Part shown: in pieces, positions 1-11,013 of the stretch | Layout: each line of letters starts with the position of its first letter | Numbering within the stretch: the first letter of the stretch is position 1 | Origin: Hyperoodon ampullatus | Taxonomy: Eukaryota; Chordata; Mammalia; Artiodactyla; Ziphiidae | Direction: 5' to 3' | Assembly: GCA_949752795.1 (NCBI GenBank) | Contig: OX457070.1 | Location: forward strand, 39,271,185 to 39,335,184 | Length of the DNA: 64,000 nucleotides | Position numbers and translations under genes: made by a program | Notes under the pieces: generated by a model | The model's database searches: none | What the model was told of the DNA's origin: nothing | Seen by the model: only the letters and a program-made list of their open reading frames with translations

Positions 1-2434
1 TTGCTTTGGGGAGAAGAGTCATTTTCACATTGTTCATTCTTCCAGTACAAGAACATGGTATATCTCTCCATCTATTTGTATCATCCTTAATTTCTTTCAT
101 CAGTGTCTTAAAATTTTCTGCATACAGGTCTTTTGTCTCCTTAGGTAGGTTTATTCCTAGATATTTTATTCTTTTTGTTGCAATGGTAGATGGGAGTGTT
201 TTCTTAATTTCACTTTCAGATTTTTCATCATTAGTGTATAGGAATGTAAGAGATTTCTTTGCATTAATTTTGTATCCTGCTACTTTACCAAATTCATTGA
301 TTAGCTCTAGTAGTTTTCTGGTAGCATCTTTAGGATTCTCTATGTATAGAGAATCATGTCATGTCATCTGCAAACAGTGGCAGCTTTACTTATTCTTTTC
401 CTACTTGGATTCCTTTTATTTCTTTTTCTTCCCTGATTGCTGTGGCTAAAACTTCCACAACTATGTTGAATAACAGTGGTGAGAGTGGGCAACCTTGTCT
501 TGTTCCTGATCTTAGTGGAAATGGTTTCAGTTTTTCACCATTGAGGACAATGTTGGCTGTGAGTTTGTCATATATCGCGTTTATAATGTTGAGGAAAGTT
601 CCCTCTATGCCTACTTTCTGGAGGGTGTCTATCATAAATGGGTGTTGAATTTTGTCGAAAGCTTTCTCTGCATCGATTGAGATGATCATATCGGTTTTCT
701 CCTTCAATTTGTTAATATAGTGTATCTCGTTGATTGATTTGCGTATATTGAAGAATCCTTGCATTCCTGGGATAAACCCCACTTTATCATGGTGTATGAT
801 CCTTTTAATGTGCTGTTGGATTCAGTTTGCTAGTATTTTGTTGAGGATTTTTACATATATGTTCATCAGCGATATTGGCCTGTAGTTTTCTTTCTTTGTG
901 ACATATTTGTCTGGTTTTGGTATCAGTGTGATGGTGGCCTTGTAGAATGTGTTTGGGAGTGTTCCTCCCTCTGTTATATTTTGGAAGAGTTTGAGAAGGA
1001 TAGCTGTTAGCTCTTCTCTAAATGTTTGATAGAATTCACCTGTGAAGCCATCTGATCCTGGGCTTTTTTGTTGGAAGATTTTTAATCAGTCTCAATTTCA
1101 GTGCTTGTGATTGGTCTGTTCATATTTTCTATTTCTTCCTGGTTCAGTCTCAGAACATTGTGCATTTCTAAGAATTTGTCCATTTCTTCCAGGTTGTCCA
1201 TTTTATTGGCATATAGTTGCTTGTAGTAATCTCTCATGATCTTTGGTATTTCTGCAGTGTCAGTTGTTACCTCTCCTTTTTCATTTCTAATTCTATTGAC
1301 TTGAGTCTTCTCCGTTTTTTTCTTGATTTATCAATTTTGTTTATCTTCTCAAAGAACCAGCTTTTAGTTTTATTGATCTTTGCTATTTTTTCATTTCTTT
1401 TTCATTTATTTCTGATTTGATCTTTATGATTTCCTTCCTTCTACTAACTTTGGGGTTTTTTTTTTTTTTGTTCTTTCTCTAATTGCTTTAGGTGTAAGGT
1501 TAGATTGTTCATTTGACATGTTTCTTGTTTCTTAAGGTAGGCCTGTATAGCTATAAACTTCCCTAGTAGACCTGCTTTTGCTGCATCCCATAGGTTTTGG
1601 GTCATTGTCATTTGTTCCTAGGTATTTTTTGATTTACTCTTTGATTTCTTCAGTGATCTCTTGGTTATTAAGTAGTGTGTTGTTTAGCCTCCATGTGTTT
1701 TTATTTCTTACAGATTTTTTCCTGTAATTGATATCTAGTCTCATAGCATTGTGGTCAGAAAAGATACTTGATAAGATTTCACTTTTCTTAAATTTACCAA
1801 GGCTTGATTTGTGACCCAAGATATGATCTATCCTGGAGAATGTTTCGTGAGCACTTCAGAAGAATACATATTCTGTTGTTTTTGAATGGAATGTCCTATA
1901 AATATCAATTAAGTCCATCTCGTTTAATGTATCATTTAAAGGTTGTGTTTCCTTATTTATTTTCATTTTGGATGATCTGTCCATTGGTGAAAGTGGGGTG
2001 TTAATGTCCCCTACTATGATTGTTTTACTGTTGATTTCCCCTTTTATGGCTGTTAGTATTTGCCTTATGTATTGAGGTGCTCCTATGTTGGGTGCATAAA
2101 TATTTACAATTGTTATATCTTCTTCTTGGATCGATCCCTTTATCATTATGTAGTGTCCTTCTTTGTCTCTTGTAATAGTCTTTATTTTAAAGTCTATTTT
2201 GTCTGATATGAGAATTGCTGCTCCAGCTTTCTTTTGATTTCCATTTGCATGGAATATCTTTTTCCTTCCCCTCACTTTTAGTCTGTATGTGTCCCTAGGT
2301 CTGAAGTGGCTCTCTTGTAGACATACATACAGGTCTTGTTTTTGTATCCATTCAGCCAGTCTATGTCTTTTGGTTGGAGCATTTAATCAATTTACATTTA
2401 AGGTAATTATCGATATGTATGTTCCTTTTACCAT
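1..2434 (-). pseudogene. L1 ORF2 remnant (endonuclease-reverse transcriptase), broken
   Basis: ORF2 encodes the L1 apurinic-type endonuclease (EN) and reverse transcriptase (RT) that carry out target-primed reverse transcription. The start is ATG at 2434-2432, matching the start context of the other copies here. The EN signature NVNG is cut at its fourth residue by TGA at 2389-2387. Further EN sequence (GDINTPLSPMDRSS, IYAPN) is read at 2275-1856, and the C-terminal EN segment FSDHNAMRL at 1819-1634. The RT core at 782-390 includes AEKAFDKI and [15 protein letters not shown], and ends in an intact IKGIQ codon. Just downstream, the FADD motif is followed by a short duplicated ATGAC that shifts the frame. 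The rest of the C-terminus is outside the window. Not functional. Confidence 0.93.
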
Positions 2435-2491
2435 TTTCAAATCGTTTTGGGTTTATTATTGTACGTCTTTTCCTTCTCTTGTGTTTCCTGC

Positions 2492-3376
2492 CTAGAGAAG
2501 TTCCTTTAGCATTTGTTGTAAAGCTGGTTTGGTGGTGGTGAATTCTCTTAGCTTTTGCTTGTCTGTAAAGCTTTAATTTCTCTGTCAAATCTGAATGAGA
2601 TCCTTCCTGGGTAAAGTAATCTTGGTTGTAGGTTTTTCTCTTTCATCACTTTAAATATGTCCTGCCACCCGCTTCTGGCTTGCAGAGTTTCTGCTGAAAA
2701 ATCAGCTGTTAACCTTATGGGGATTCCTTTATGTGTTACTTGTTCTTTCTCCCTTGCTGCTTTTTGTATTTGTTCTTTGTGTTTAATTTTTGATAGTTTA
2801 ATATGTGTCTTGGCGTGTTTCTCCTTGGATTTATCCTGTATGGGACTCTCTGTGCTTCCTGGACTTGATTAAATATTTCCTTTCCCATATTAGGGAAGTT
2901 TTCAACTATAATCTCTTCAAATATTTTCTCAGTCCCTTTCTCTCTTCTTCTTCTGGGACCCCCATAATTCGAATGTTGGTGCATTTAATGTTGTCCCAGA
3001 GGTCTCTGAGACTGTCCTCAATTCTTTTCATTCTTTTATCTTTATTCTGCTCTGCAGTAGTTATTTCCACTATTTTATCTTCCAGGTCACTTATCCGTTC
3101 TTCTGTCTCAGTTATTCTGCTACTGATTCCTTCTAGAGAATTTTAAATTTCATTTATTGTGTTGTTCATCACTGTTTGTTTTCTCTTTAGTTCTTCTAGG
3201 TCCTTGTTAAACGTTTGTTGTATATTCTCTATTCTATTTCCAAGATTTTGGATCATCTTTACTATTATTATTCTGAATTCTTTTTCAGGTAGACTGCCTA
3301 TTTCCTCTTCACTTGTTAGGTCTGGTGGGTTTTTATCTTGCTCCTTCATCTGCTGTGTGCTTTCCTGTCTTCTCAT
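2492..3376 (-). pseudogene. L1 ORF1 remnant (RNA-binding chaperone ORF1p), broken
   Basis: ORF1p is the trimeric coiled-coil nucleic-acid chaperone of the L1 ribonucleoprotein. The N-terminus starts MRRQESTQQMKEQDKN at 3376 and runs 77 codons to a stop at 3143. The next segment holds the L1-typical coiled-coil (SRI/TEAEERISDLEDK-like) in a different frame. The C-terminal domain is recognisable from matching nucleotides down to the TAG at 2494-2492, but is also frame-broken. It lies directly upstream of ORF2, with about 57 bases between the two, the normal L1 arrangement. Confidence 0.88.
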
Positions 3377-3889
3377 TTTGCTTAACTTACTGTGTTTGGA
3401 GTCTCCTTTTTGCAGACTGCAGGTTCGTAGTTCCTGTTGTTTTTGGTGTGTGTCCCCAGTGGCTGTTGGTTCAGTGGGTTGTGTAGGCTTCCTGGTGGAG
3501 GGGACTAGTGCCTGTGTTCTGGTGGATGAGGCTGGATCTTGTCTTTCTGGTGGGCAGGTCCACGTCTGGTGTTGTGTTTTGGGGTGTCTGTGGACTTTTT
3601 ATGATTTTATGCAGCCTGTCTGCTAATGGGTGGGGTTGTGTTCCTGTCTTGCTAGTTGTTTGGCATAGGGTGTCCAGCACTGTAGTTTGCTGGTCGCTGA
3701 GTAAAGCTGGGTGTTGGTGTTGAGATGGAGATCTCTGGGAGATTTTTGCCATTTGATATTATGTGGAGCTGGGAGGTCTCTTGTGGACCAGTGTCCTGAA
3801 TTTGGCTCTCACACCTCAGTGGCACAGCCCTGACACCTGGCTGGAGCACCAAGAGCCTGTCCTCCACATGGCTCAGAGTAAAAGGGAGA

Positions 3890-4110
3890 ACAGAAAGAAA
3901 GAAAGAAAGAATAAAATAAAATAAAGTGAAATAAAATAACATAAAGTTATTAAAATAAAAAATAATTATTAAGAAAAAAAATTTTTTTAAAAAGGATAGA
4001 AAGAACCCTAGGACAAATGGTAGAAGCAAAGCTATACAGACAAAATCACACACAGAAGCATATACATACACACTCACAAAAAAGAAAAAAAGGGGGAAAA
4101 AATATATATC
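3890..4110. repeat. A-rich low-complexity tract inside L1 5'UTR
   Basis: GAAA, AAAAT and poly(A)-like units (3890-3990), followed by an A-rich stretch to 4110 with CACACA-type bases. It lies inside the class A 5'UTR. The other class A copy (around 59090-59125) has only a short T-rich stretch here, so the tract is expanded here or deleted there. Confidence 0.7.
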
Positions 4111-5270
4111 GTTGCTCCCAAAGTCCACCTCCTCAATTTGGGATGATTCGTTGTCTATTCATGTATTCCACAGATGCAGGGTACATCAAGTTGATTGTGG
4201 AGATTTAATCCGCTGCTCCTGAGGCTGCTGGGAGAAGTTTCCCTTTCTCTTCTTTGTTCGCACAGCTCCCGGGATTCAGCTTTGGATTTGGGCCCGCCTC
4301 TGTGTGTAGGTTGCCTGAGGGCGTCTGTTCTTCGCTCAGGACAGGGTTAAAGGAGCAGCTGATTTTGGGGCTCTGGCTCACTCAGGCCGGGGGGAGGGAG
4401 GGGTATGGATGCAGGGCGAGCCTGTGGCAGCAGAGACCGGCGTGATGTTGCACCAGCCTGAGGTGCGCCGTGCGTTCTCCCGGGGAAGTTGTCCCTGGAT
4501 CATGGGACCCTGGCGGTGGCGGGCTGCACAGGCTCCCGGGAGGGGAGGTGTAGATAGTGACCTGTGCTTGCACACAAGCTTCTTGGTGGTGGCAGCAGCA
4601 GCCTTAGCGTCCCATGTCCATCTCTGGGGTCCACACTGATAGCCACGGCTCGCGCCCATCTCTGGAGCTCCATTAAGTGGGGCTCTTAATCCCCTCTCCT
4701 CGTGCACCAGGAAACAAAGAGGCAAGAAAAAGTCTCGCCTCTTCGGCAGCTCCAGACTTTTTCCCGGACTCCCTCCTGGCTAGCTGTGATGCACTAGCCC
4801 CCTTCAGGCTGCGTTCACGCCGCCAACCCCAGTCCTCTCCCTGCGATCTGACCAAAGCCCGAGGCTCAGCTCCCAGCCCCCGCCCGCCCCACCAGCTGGT
4901 CGGCACCGATTCTCTGTGTGGGAATCTCTCTGCTTTGCCCTCCACACCCCTGTTGCTGTGCTCTCCTCCGCGGCTCCGAAGCTCCCCCGCCTCCACCACC
5001 CCCGAGTCTGCCCGCGAAGGGGCTTCCTAGTGTGTGGAAACCTTCCTCCTTCACAGCTCCCTCCCCGAGGTGCAGGTCCCATCCCTATTCTTTTGTCTCT
5101 GTTTATTCTTTTTTCTTTTGCCCTACCCAGGTACGTGGGGAGTTTCTTGCCTTTTGGGAGGTCTGAGGTCTTCTGCCAGCGTTCAGTAGGTGTTCTGTAG
5201 GTGTTGTTCCACGTGTAGATGTATTTCTGATGTATTTGTGGGGAGGAAGGTGATCTCCGCATCTTACTCT

Positions 5271-5282
5271 TCCGCCATCTTG
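5271..5282 (-). promoter_or_regulatory. YY1-like site at L1 5' end
   Basis: CAAGATGGCGGA on the minus strand, within about 10 bases of the L1 start. Human L1 has a YY1 site (CAAGATGGCCG) at the same place that helps position transcription initiation. All four other L1 5' ends in this window have the AAGATG core at the equivalent site. Confidence 0.6.
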
Positions 5283-5290
5283 AATCTCCT

Positions 5291-7299
5291 TGAAATCCTT
5301 TGTTAAGAGACCACCTCAATATGCTGCTCATAGTGAGTAGTCATATGCTTTTATTATGGTCTGCTTAAAAGCAGAAGTTTGTTAGACTGTAGTGATTTAT
5401 AAATGGATACCACTGTACCTGATTCAGCAACACTCCAATACAGCTTTCAGGATCAAACTATGTACATTTGAGGTTTCATTTTTCCATTTAAATACACATA
5501 ATTTCAATTCTTCTTGCTATTCATTCTTTTGGCCAGTATTCATTAAGAAGGTACTCTTCTTGTGCTCTCAAAACTACTTAATTGTTTCAGGAGGCTTCTT
5601 TTGCGTTGACTTTTAAGTTGAGGAGCCAGATTTTGTCCCAGTGCTATGGTGACCCTCTGACCAGCTGGGAAGCCAGGATTAGTATCTGTATACACTGCAT
5701 TTACTTCAGTGTCTTGACAGTTTACATCTCCATCCACTTTGATACAGCTTTATGTTCACCTTGTTATCTTGGAGGCATCAACTAGTAACAGGATATCCAA
5801 AAATTGTCATTATTTCACAGGGTAGAATGTCTTAAAATCTTAAAATATATAGTAGGTAGGAAGAATTTCATGTGTTTGGGACTACAAAGATAAGCCAAAC
5901 CAAGAATAACCTCACACAAGTCATTTCATTTCAGATGAAAGAAACAAAGAGGATTGAGAGGACTGTTAATAAAATGGTAACTTTCCTGACTTACAAACCT
6001 AGATGGTATTAATATTCATGACTGACTGAAGTAGGGTCTCTTACCTCAACAGTTTTACCCATGTTTTCTCTTTGTTTTGGGAAAATTTTCAGTGGTATTG
6101 ACTGATTTTAACTGATTTCAGATTGCTAATAATTGCCCTCAGTTTGAGGATTCAACCACCATGTTGGTCAAAATAAAAAGAAAGGAAAATCTTACCTAAT
6201 TCTGGTAAGATATGACTGAAATAACCTAGTATGTGTAAAAACTTTCTGGGCTAGAAGGATACATTCAGTTAATTCTCAATTATTAACACTAAGAAATGGG
6301 CTGAGCATAAACCACAACATAATTTCCATAGTGTGACTTTTTTTTCCTTTAATACTTCATTATAATTTAAGTATCTCTTCTAAGATAGTTAAGACAAACA
6401 AAGAAGACCCACCTTAAAAATGGTAAGAGAGTTCCAACATCCTTTATCTGGATCCCTCAATCCTCGCATTTACTATCCTTGCCCCTGCCTTCACCAACAT
6501 GGACAGATGGCTCTTGCTGACCATCCCTCCTTCAGTATTCTTCATTTTTGGTGTAACTTCAGTATTCCCCCAATTTTTTTAAAGCAAAGTTCTGCAAGAA
6601 GGAGATTGATAGACCAATTTAGAAATTTCAAAGGGCCTTTCTGCATTCTACTTCCAAAGTACATAGAAAGGATTTAGATCCCCAGAATCAATCAGTTATA
6701 TATACTTTGAAAGCATTCTCTTGAACTTGAATGTGTTGAACACAATATCAGAAACATAGGGGCTCCAATAAATGTTAGCTCATTCATTCTTCTTTTCAAT
6801 CAGCCTATTAATACTGTACTACATTTTGTACAGAGCCAAGGTAAAATATGAGCTTGTGTTCCTGCTTTCAAGGAAAAGATTTGTCCAAAATGGAGCACTT
6901 AGTGAATAAACAAAGTGAATTATAATCTATAGTTGGAGTCGTTAATTACACTGTAAGCAAGCTCTGCTCCAGAAAGCTGTCATATAGGCATCTATACACA
7001 ATCCCAAAGAGTCTGACAGTAAATGTTAAAAAAGGATTACTCGCTATGCCCTAAGGTTAAAAATGTCCAGTTTATCTGACTGCCTTAAGGAATAAATCTT
7101 TGAAAACTGTTTTTAATCATCCAGGCTTCAAAATGAAGGTATCCAGCCAGTTTGCAACAATGTAGATAAATATAATACAGTATATGACTAAAATGACCAA
7201 AATAAAATCCTATAATGGTTTTCTTAGTCTGTGGAGTTGGAGACTGTAATGACTGGGAAATTAGAGACACTTTTGCCAGTACACTCTTCTACTTTAATT
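5291..7299. other. Unassigned AT-rich DNA, no gene seen
   Basis: I recognise no repeat family or coding exon here. A weak AATAAATGTTAGCTCA segment near 6755-6775 resembles the 3' end of MIR/L2 elements. The longest open frames are under 90 codons and lack domain features. One 64-codon basic frame (5737-5543, minus) has no recognisable relative. Confidence 0.5.
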
Positions 7300-7785
7300 C
7301 TTATACAATAATTGTATATATTATATATTGTGTATATTTGGTTTTGATTCCTAACAAAACTGGAACTATGTGTACTATTCTATAATTTGATTATTTTACA
7401 TTACCGTACATCTTGGACATAGCTCCGTGTCAATAAGCAGTGCTATATTTCATCATTTTAAATAATTGTGTAATACTATGTCAACCTTGTACAATGACTA
7501 TGACCAATTTTTTTTTTTATTACTAGAAATTAGGTTTTCTCTTTGCCCTCATCTGAAGAGGGAGATTCATCTTTGTATACTTACCTAATTTCTTCTTTAA
7601 TATAAAATTACATAAAATATATAAAAAGATATACCCGGTTTAAAATACTATAACATATTGTCAAATGGCCTTCCAGAAATATTGTCAGTATATACTTCCA
7701 CAAACCATGTTAATGAGAGTGACTCTTTCTTCATATCTTCATCAACACTGGACAAACTCTATGTTCTTTTCTTCCAAACTAGTGA
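7300..7785 (-). mobile_element. Ancient L1M-type 3' region (minus), diverged
   Basis: The stretch near 7655-7755 follows the antisense pattern of old mammalian L1M 3' regions: a 'caaatggccttccagaa' segment, an 'aatgagagtgactc' segment and 'catcaacactgg'. It is strongly diverged and AT-rich, with no open frame left. The solo LTR at 7786 begins right after it, so the LTR probably inserted into this older element. The subfamily is uncertain (L1ME/L1M5-like). Confidence 0.45.
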
Positions 7786-7866
7786 TGCTGAAAATCTCAG
7801 CCTCTGTGCACCAGTGCTGAATCAAATCTCAGAGACAGAGTTTTGGGTGAAGTAGAAAAGAATAGC

Positions 7867-7872
7867 TTTATT
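7867..7872 (-). terminator. AATAAA polyadenylation signal of the solo LTR
   Basis: AATAAA on the minus strand inside 'gcaataaagctattc', a typical R-region signal of ERV1/gammaretroviral LTRs. Confidence 0.65.
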
Positions 7873-7951
7873 GCTTTACCAGGCAAAGGGGGACACAATG
7901 GGCTCCTGCCTCTCAACAGTGTGTCCCAACCTGGGAGGATTTCGTAAGGAG

Positions 7952-7958
7952 TTTTATA
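7952..7958 (-). promoter_or_regulatory. TATA box of the solo LTR
   Basis: TATAAAA on the minus strand, about 80 bases upstream of the LTR polyadenylation signal, the expected U3/R spacing. Confidence 0.6.
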
Positions 7959-8862
7959 GCAATAGTTCAAGGGTGGGTTTGCTGATAAGATTAGGGTATG
8001 TGCAGGGCCTGCACTCCTTTAATCTGGTCTCAGGTGGTCTTCTCTGGAATGAAGAATGCTACATCTTCCATTTGTTGGGTTTTAGTGTGTAAAGAGCTCG
8101 AAGATATTGTTATCTGTATCCCTTGAGGCGGAACCAGGACCCTGCCCCAGGGTTGCACTATTGTTTCTTAACTGCTCTTCCCTTGTCTCTGAATCTCCTC
8201 CCTTCCCTGATTAGCAACTGTTTGAATCTGCCCTTTGGACTGAGGGAAGGTCATGGAGGCTGGAGTCTGTTCCCTACAAACAAGAAATGGGGGAGATGGA
8301 AGGGCTTCTGTGATCAGGAGCCCCACAGGGTCCTGCTCAGTTTTGCTAGTAAACATCAAAATCTAACCTATCATTATAGTTATCATCATTCTACTTTGAA
8401 TTTACACTATTGTGGGTATAAGCTTCTTTACTTACCTAATTTTCCCCCTACTCTTCATTATTTTCTAAAAAAAAATTTCAAGACTATAATTGTCTTTCTA
8501 AGTAACACTTTCCTAGATACTGCAAGTTTCTTATGTAGTAAAAATATTGTAATTGTAAGTATTTTATAATTTCTAATATGATGATTTTTTTACTCCATTG
8601 GTTATTTAGGAAAGGGTCTCCATACTTCTACCTATCCAAACACATGCTGTTCTTTATTATTTTATTATTGTAGAGTCTAAGTTTTTGGCTCTATCAGAAA
8701 AATTATTCTGTACAATACACATATTTTAAAAAATATATTGAGGTTTTCTGTGTGTTAAAAATTTCTAGCATTTTTTTCTCAGTCTATCAGTTGATAATTG
8801 TGTTCTGTTAAAATCTTCAACTCTGTGGATATATGAATTTCTCTTTGTAACAACACTCTCAG

Positions 8863-8875
8863 GTGTGTGTGTATG

Positions 8876-8913
<38 letters not shown>

Positions 8914-8936
8914 TATATAAAGAGAGAGAGAGAGAC
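8863..8936. repeat. Microsatellite (TG)n/(CA)n/(TA)n/(GA)n
   Basis: GTGTGTGTATGTATA, then about fifteen CA units, ATACATATATAA and six GA units. This is a compound dinucleotide tract, probably length-polymorphic. Confidence 0.95.
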
Positions 8937-9042
8937 ATTATATATTTTAGTACAGGTGATGATTATTATATAATCTTGGTTAATTTTTCTTTTTTTCCAT
9001 TATGTAATATCCTTTTTTATACCAATTAATGTGGGGTTTTGC

Positions 9043-9251
9043 CTTTTTTTTTTTTTTTTCCGGTACGCGGGCCTCTCACTGTTGTGGCCTCTCCCATTGC
9101 GGAGCACGGGCTCCGGACGCGCAGGCTCAGCGGCCATGGCTCACGGGCCCAGCCGCTCCGCGGCATGTGGGATCTTCCCAGACTGGGGCACGAACCCGTG
9201 TCTCCTGCATCGGCAGGCGGACTCTCAACCACTGCGCCACCAGGGAAGCCC
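9043..9251 (-). mobile_element. CHR SINE (compact, tRNA-derived), minus
   Basis: The tRNA-related head, a central body and a poly(A) tail (T-run at 9044-9059) are all present. On the minus strand it begins GGGCTTCCCTGG and contains the B-box-like GGTTCGTGCCCC. A short TGCCTT (9040-9045 and 9253-9258) may be the TSD. It is inserted in an old L1M. Antisense open frames of about 70-130 codons over it are not genes. Confidence 0.95.
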
Positions 9252-9689
9252 CTGCCTTAATTTTTATTTTGTTGGGAATTCACCTTGTCTAAAGTTGTCT
9301 GAACTTCTATATCAGCTTTTAAAATATATGATATACCTAATATTTCTTTTGATTGGTTATACTTGGTATATCTTCTTATATATTTTCATTTTTTGTCTTT
9401 CTGCACTATTTTGCTTTCAGTCACACTTAAAATAGCATACATGTTGACTTTTAAAAAATTCAATTTGATAGACTCTGCCTTTCAATAGTTGAGATTTATC
9501 TAGTCAAATGATTATTATAAATATATTTAAACTTATTTTTGCAATCTTATCTTTCCCTTTAACACTTTATATTAATTTTTTTCTTTTTCTTTTTGAAGTC
9601 TTCCACTGGATCAGTTGATGTTCATTATTCCACCTATTTATTACTTGAAATTTATATATTCTATTTCTAGACCTTTAGTAGCTACTCTT

Positions 9690-9985
9690 AAATTATATAT
9701 ATATACACATATATACACAAAAGACATATGACATATGTATACATATACATCTTACAAAGACATGTAATGTATATAAGGCATACGTATATGTAATGTATAT
9801 ATATCTCAAGCATCTTCTACACTCGTTCCCCCATATATACTAAAAAGCTCATAATACACTGTTATTATTTTTGCTTAGTCAGTGTTCTTTAAAGAAGTTA
9901 CTATGTGTAAACTTTTATATATCCAAATATATTTTGTACATATATGCCTATATATATATGCATATTTTAAAAGGTCTTTTATATT
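9690..9985. repeat. AT-rich (TA/ATAC)n low-complexity sequence
   Basis: Alternating TATATA, ACATATAC and ATGTATAT units in several blocks, within the decayed L1M. Confidence 0.8.
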
Positions 9986-10670
9986 AACTTAAATTTTTAC
10001 CCTTTTTGTACTCTTCATTCCTCCCTGCAGTCTCAGTTTTCTTCTTGAATTATATCTCTTCAGCCTGACGCTCTTATTACATTTCTTAAAGTGCAGATCA
10101 GTTGGAAACAATTCTCTCAGTTTTTATCTGAAAATGTCTTTAATTCACTCTCAGTTTTAAAGTATATCTTTACTGGGTTGAGAGAAATTTTCCTTTAGCA
10201 CTTTAAAGATGTCATTCTATTTCTTCTGTCATCTGATGTTTCTGAAGAGAAGTTAATGATCATTCCTGGCATTGTTTCCCTACATATACTGTGCCTTTTT
10301 TTATGACTGCTTTCAAGATTTTATCATCATTAATTTTTACTATTTTGACTCTGATGTGCTAAGTTTTGTATTTCTTTGTACATTTCCTGCTTGTTGTTTG
10401 CTGAAATGTTTGGCCCTGTAGAATGATGTCTTTCATTGGCTTTGTAAAAATGCTGGGCTCCTGTCTCTTCAAATATTTCTTCTGTCTTATTATCTTCTCT
10501 ATTTCTGGGACTCCAATTACATGTATGTTTGGCCTTTTAATATTGTCCTGCATATCTCAGATTTTCTGTTCCATTGATTTCACCCTTTTTTATTCTACTA
10601 ACCTGTCTTCAGGTTTATTTATCTTTCACTTTATATATTCTCTTTTGTGACCTCTTTTCTGGCTGGACTG

Positions 10671-10998
10671 CAGTTAACTCTATCAAATAACAGCATATAT
10701 ATTCAGAGAGCGAAGAAATTGGATGGTAGTTATCTTGGAGACAGGTTACCATAGTGAGCTCTGACTTCTAACCTCTAGTCTGTTGGCTGAACAGTGTCTC
10801 AAGGTGTGTATGTTACCACACTGCCAATATCCTACCTGTCACTACCCCCAACACCACACTCATCACTACCCCTTATGCATCTGTGTTATAGCTGTTTTCT
10901 GTTGGGCTTCTTACCTTGGCAACTTAAGAACAGGCAAGTGCCTTGAGGGGGAATCTGGCACCAAACATTAGGCACACTTCTCTGCACCTGCCTTTTTT
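10671..10998. other. Unassigned sequence between old L1M and a SINE
   Basis: It includes a C-rich 'actacccccaacaccacactcatcactacccc' type stretch near 10840-10870. No repeat family or exon was recognised. Confidence 0.4.
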
Positions 10999-11013
10999 AA
11001 AAATAGGATCTTG

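Larger units (their letters stand above)
1..5290 (-). mobile_element. L1 (LINE-1) retrotransposon, minus strand, 5'UTR class A, 3' end beyond window
   Basis: Read on the minus strand this is an L1 in the order 5'UTR (about 5290-3380), ORF1 (3376-2492), ORF2 (2434 to window start). The 5' end is visible at about 5285, where the sequence starts with an AAGATGGCGG motif. The 3' part of ORF2 and the 3'UTR lie outside the window, so neither the poly(A) tail nor the TSD can be checked. The 5'UTR is GC- and CpG-rich, unlike surrounding DNA, as expected for the internal promoter of a relatively young L1. Both ORFs carry frameshifts and stops, so the copy cannot act on its own. The opposite-strand frames are shadows of this element. 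Confidence 0.95.
3380..5290 (-). promoter_or_regulatory. L1 5'UTR class A, GC/CpG-rich internal promoter region
   Basis: This is the region between the L1 5' end and ORF1. It is rich in C, G and CpG between about 4240 and 5090, against AT-rich flanks. It is homologous to 57893-59614 of the other class A copy, in which most of the A-rich tract (3890-4110 here) is missing. By analogy with human L1, the 5'UTR holds an internal RNA polymerase II promoter. That role is inferred from position and base composition only. Confidence 0.75.
7786..8358 (-). mobile_element. Solo LTR of an ERV1-like endogenous retrovirus (minus)
   Basis: On the minus strand the segment has LTR architecture. A TG start lies near 8358 (8355 is an alternative), a TATAAAA box at 7958-7952, and an AATAAA polyadenylation signal at 7872-7867, about 80 bases downstream. 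The end has the gammaretrovirus-like pattern 'ctctgtctctgagatttg' and closes with CA at 7786. At about 570 bp the length suits an ERV1 LTR. No gag, pol or env sequence adjoins it, so it is a solo LTR left by LTR-LTR recombination. I could not define a 4-5 bp target duplication, so the 5' boundary is approximate. Confidence 0.78.
8430..10670 (-). mobile_element. Ancient L1M (minus), ORF2 to ORF1 remnants, interrupted
   Basis: The strand reads as antisense L1. A 'ttggttatttaggaaag' ORF2 piece (8595), diverged endonuclease-equivalent sequence (8980-9560) and the ORF1 C-terminal equivalent (10050-10200) come first. An ORF1 coiled-coil equivalent (10440-10650, 'ctgggactccaattacatg') follows. No frame survives beyond about 75 codons, which fits an old copy. 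A CHR SINE (9043-9251) and microsatellites are inserted in it. The subfamily cannot be named by eye. Confidence 0.6.

Noticed and set aside
3652..4128. 158-codon phenylalanine-rich membrane-like frame on the minus strand
   Set aside because: It is produced by the A-rich/T-rich tract in the L1 5'UTR. Hydrophobicity comes from TTT/TTC repeats.
4240..5090. GC/CpG-rich island as a host gene promoter
   Set aside because: It is the 5'UTR of the minus-strand L1, and a homologous copy lies at 57893-59614.
5543..5737. 64-codon minus-strand frame (MDGDVNCQDTEVNAVYTDTN...)
   Set aside because: No relative recognised, no splice or promoter context, and short enough for chance.
9029..9435. Open frames of up to 134 codons reading PLTVVASP..RTRRLSGHGSRAQPLRGMWDLP-like sequence, recurring at 11 kb, 26.5 kb, 28.1 kb, 32 kb, 34 kb, 44.5 kb and 53.7 kb
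   Set aside because: They are translations of CHR SINEs. The recurrence comes from repeated insertion of the SINE, not from a gene family.
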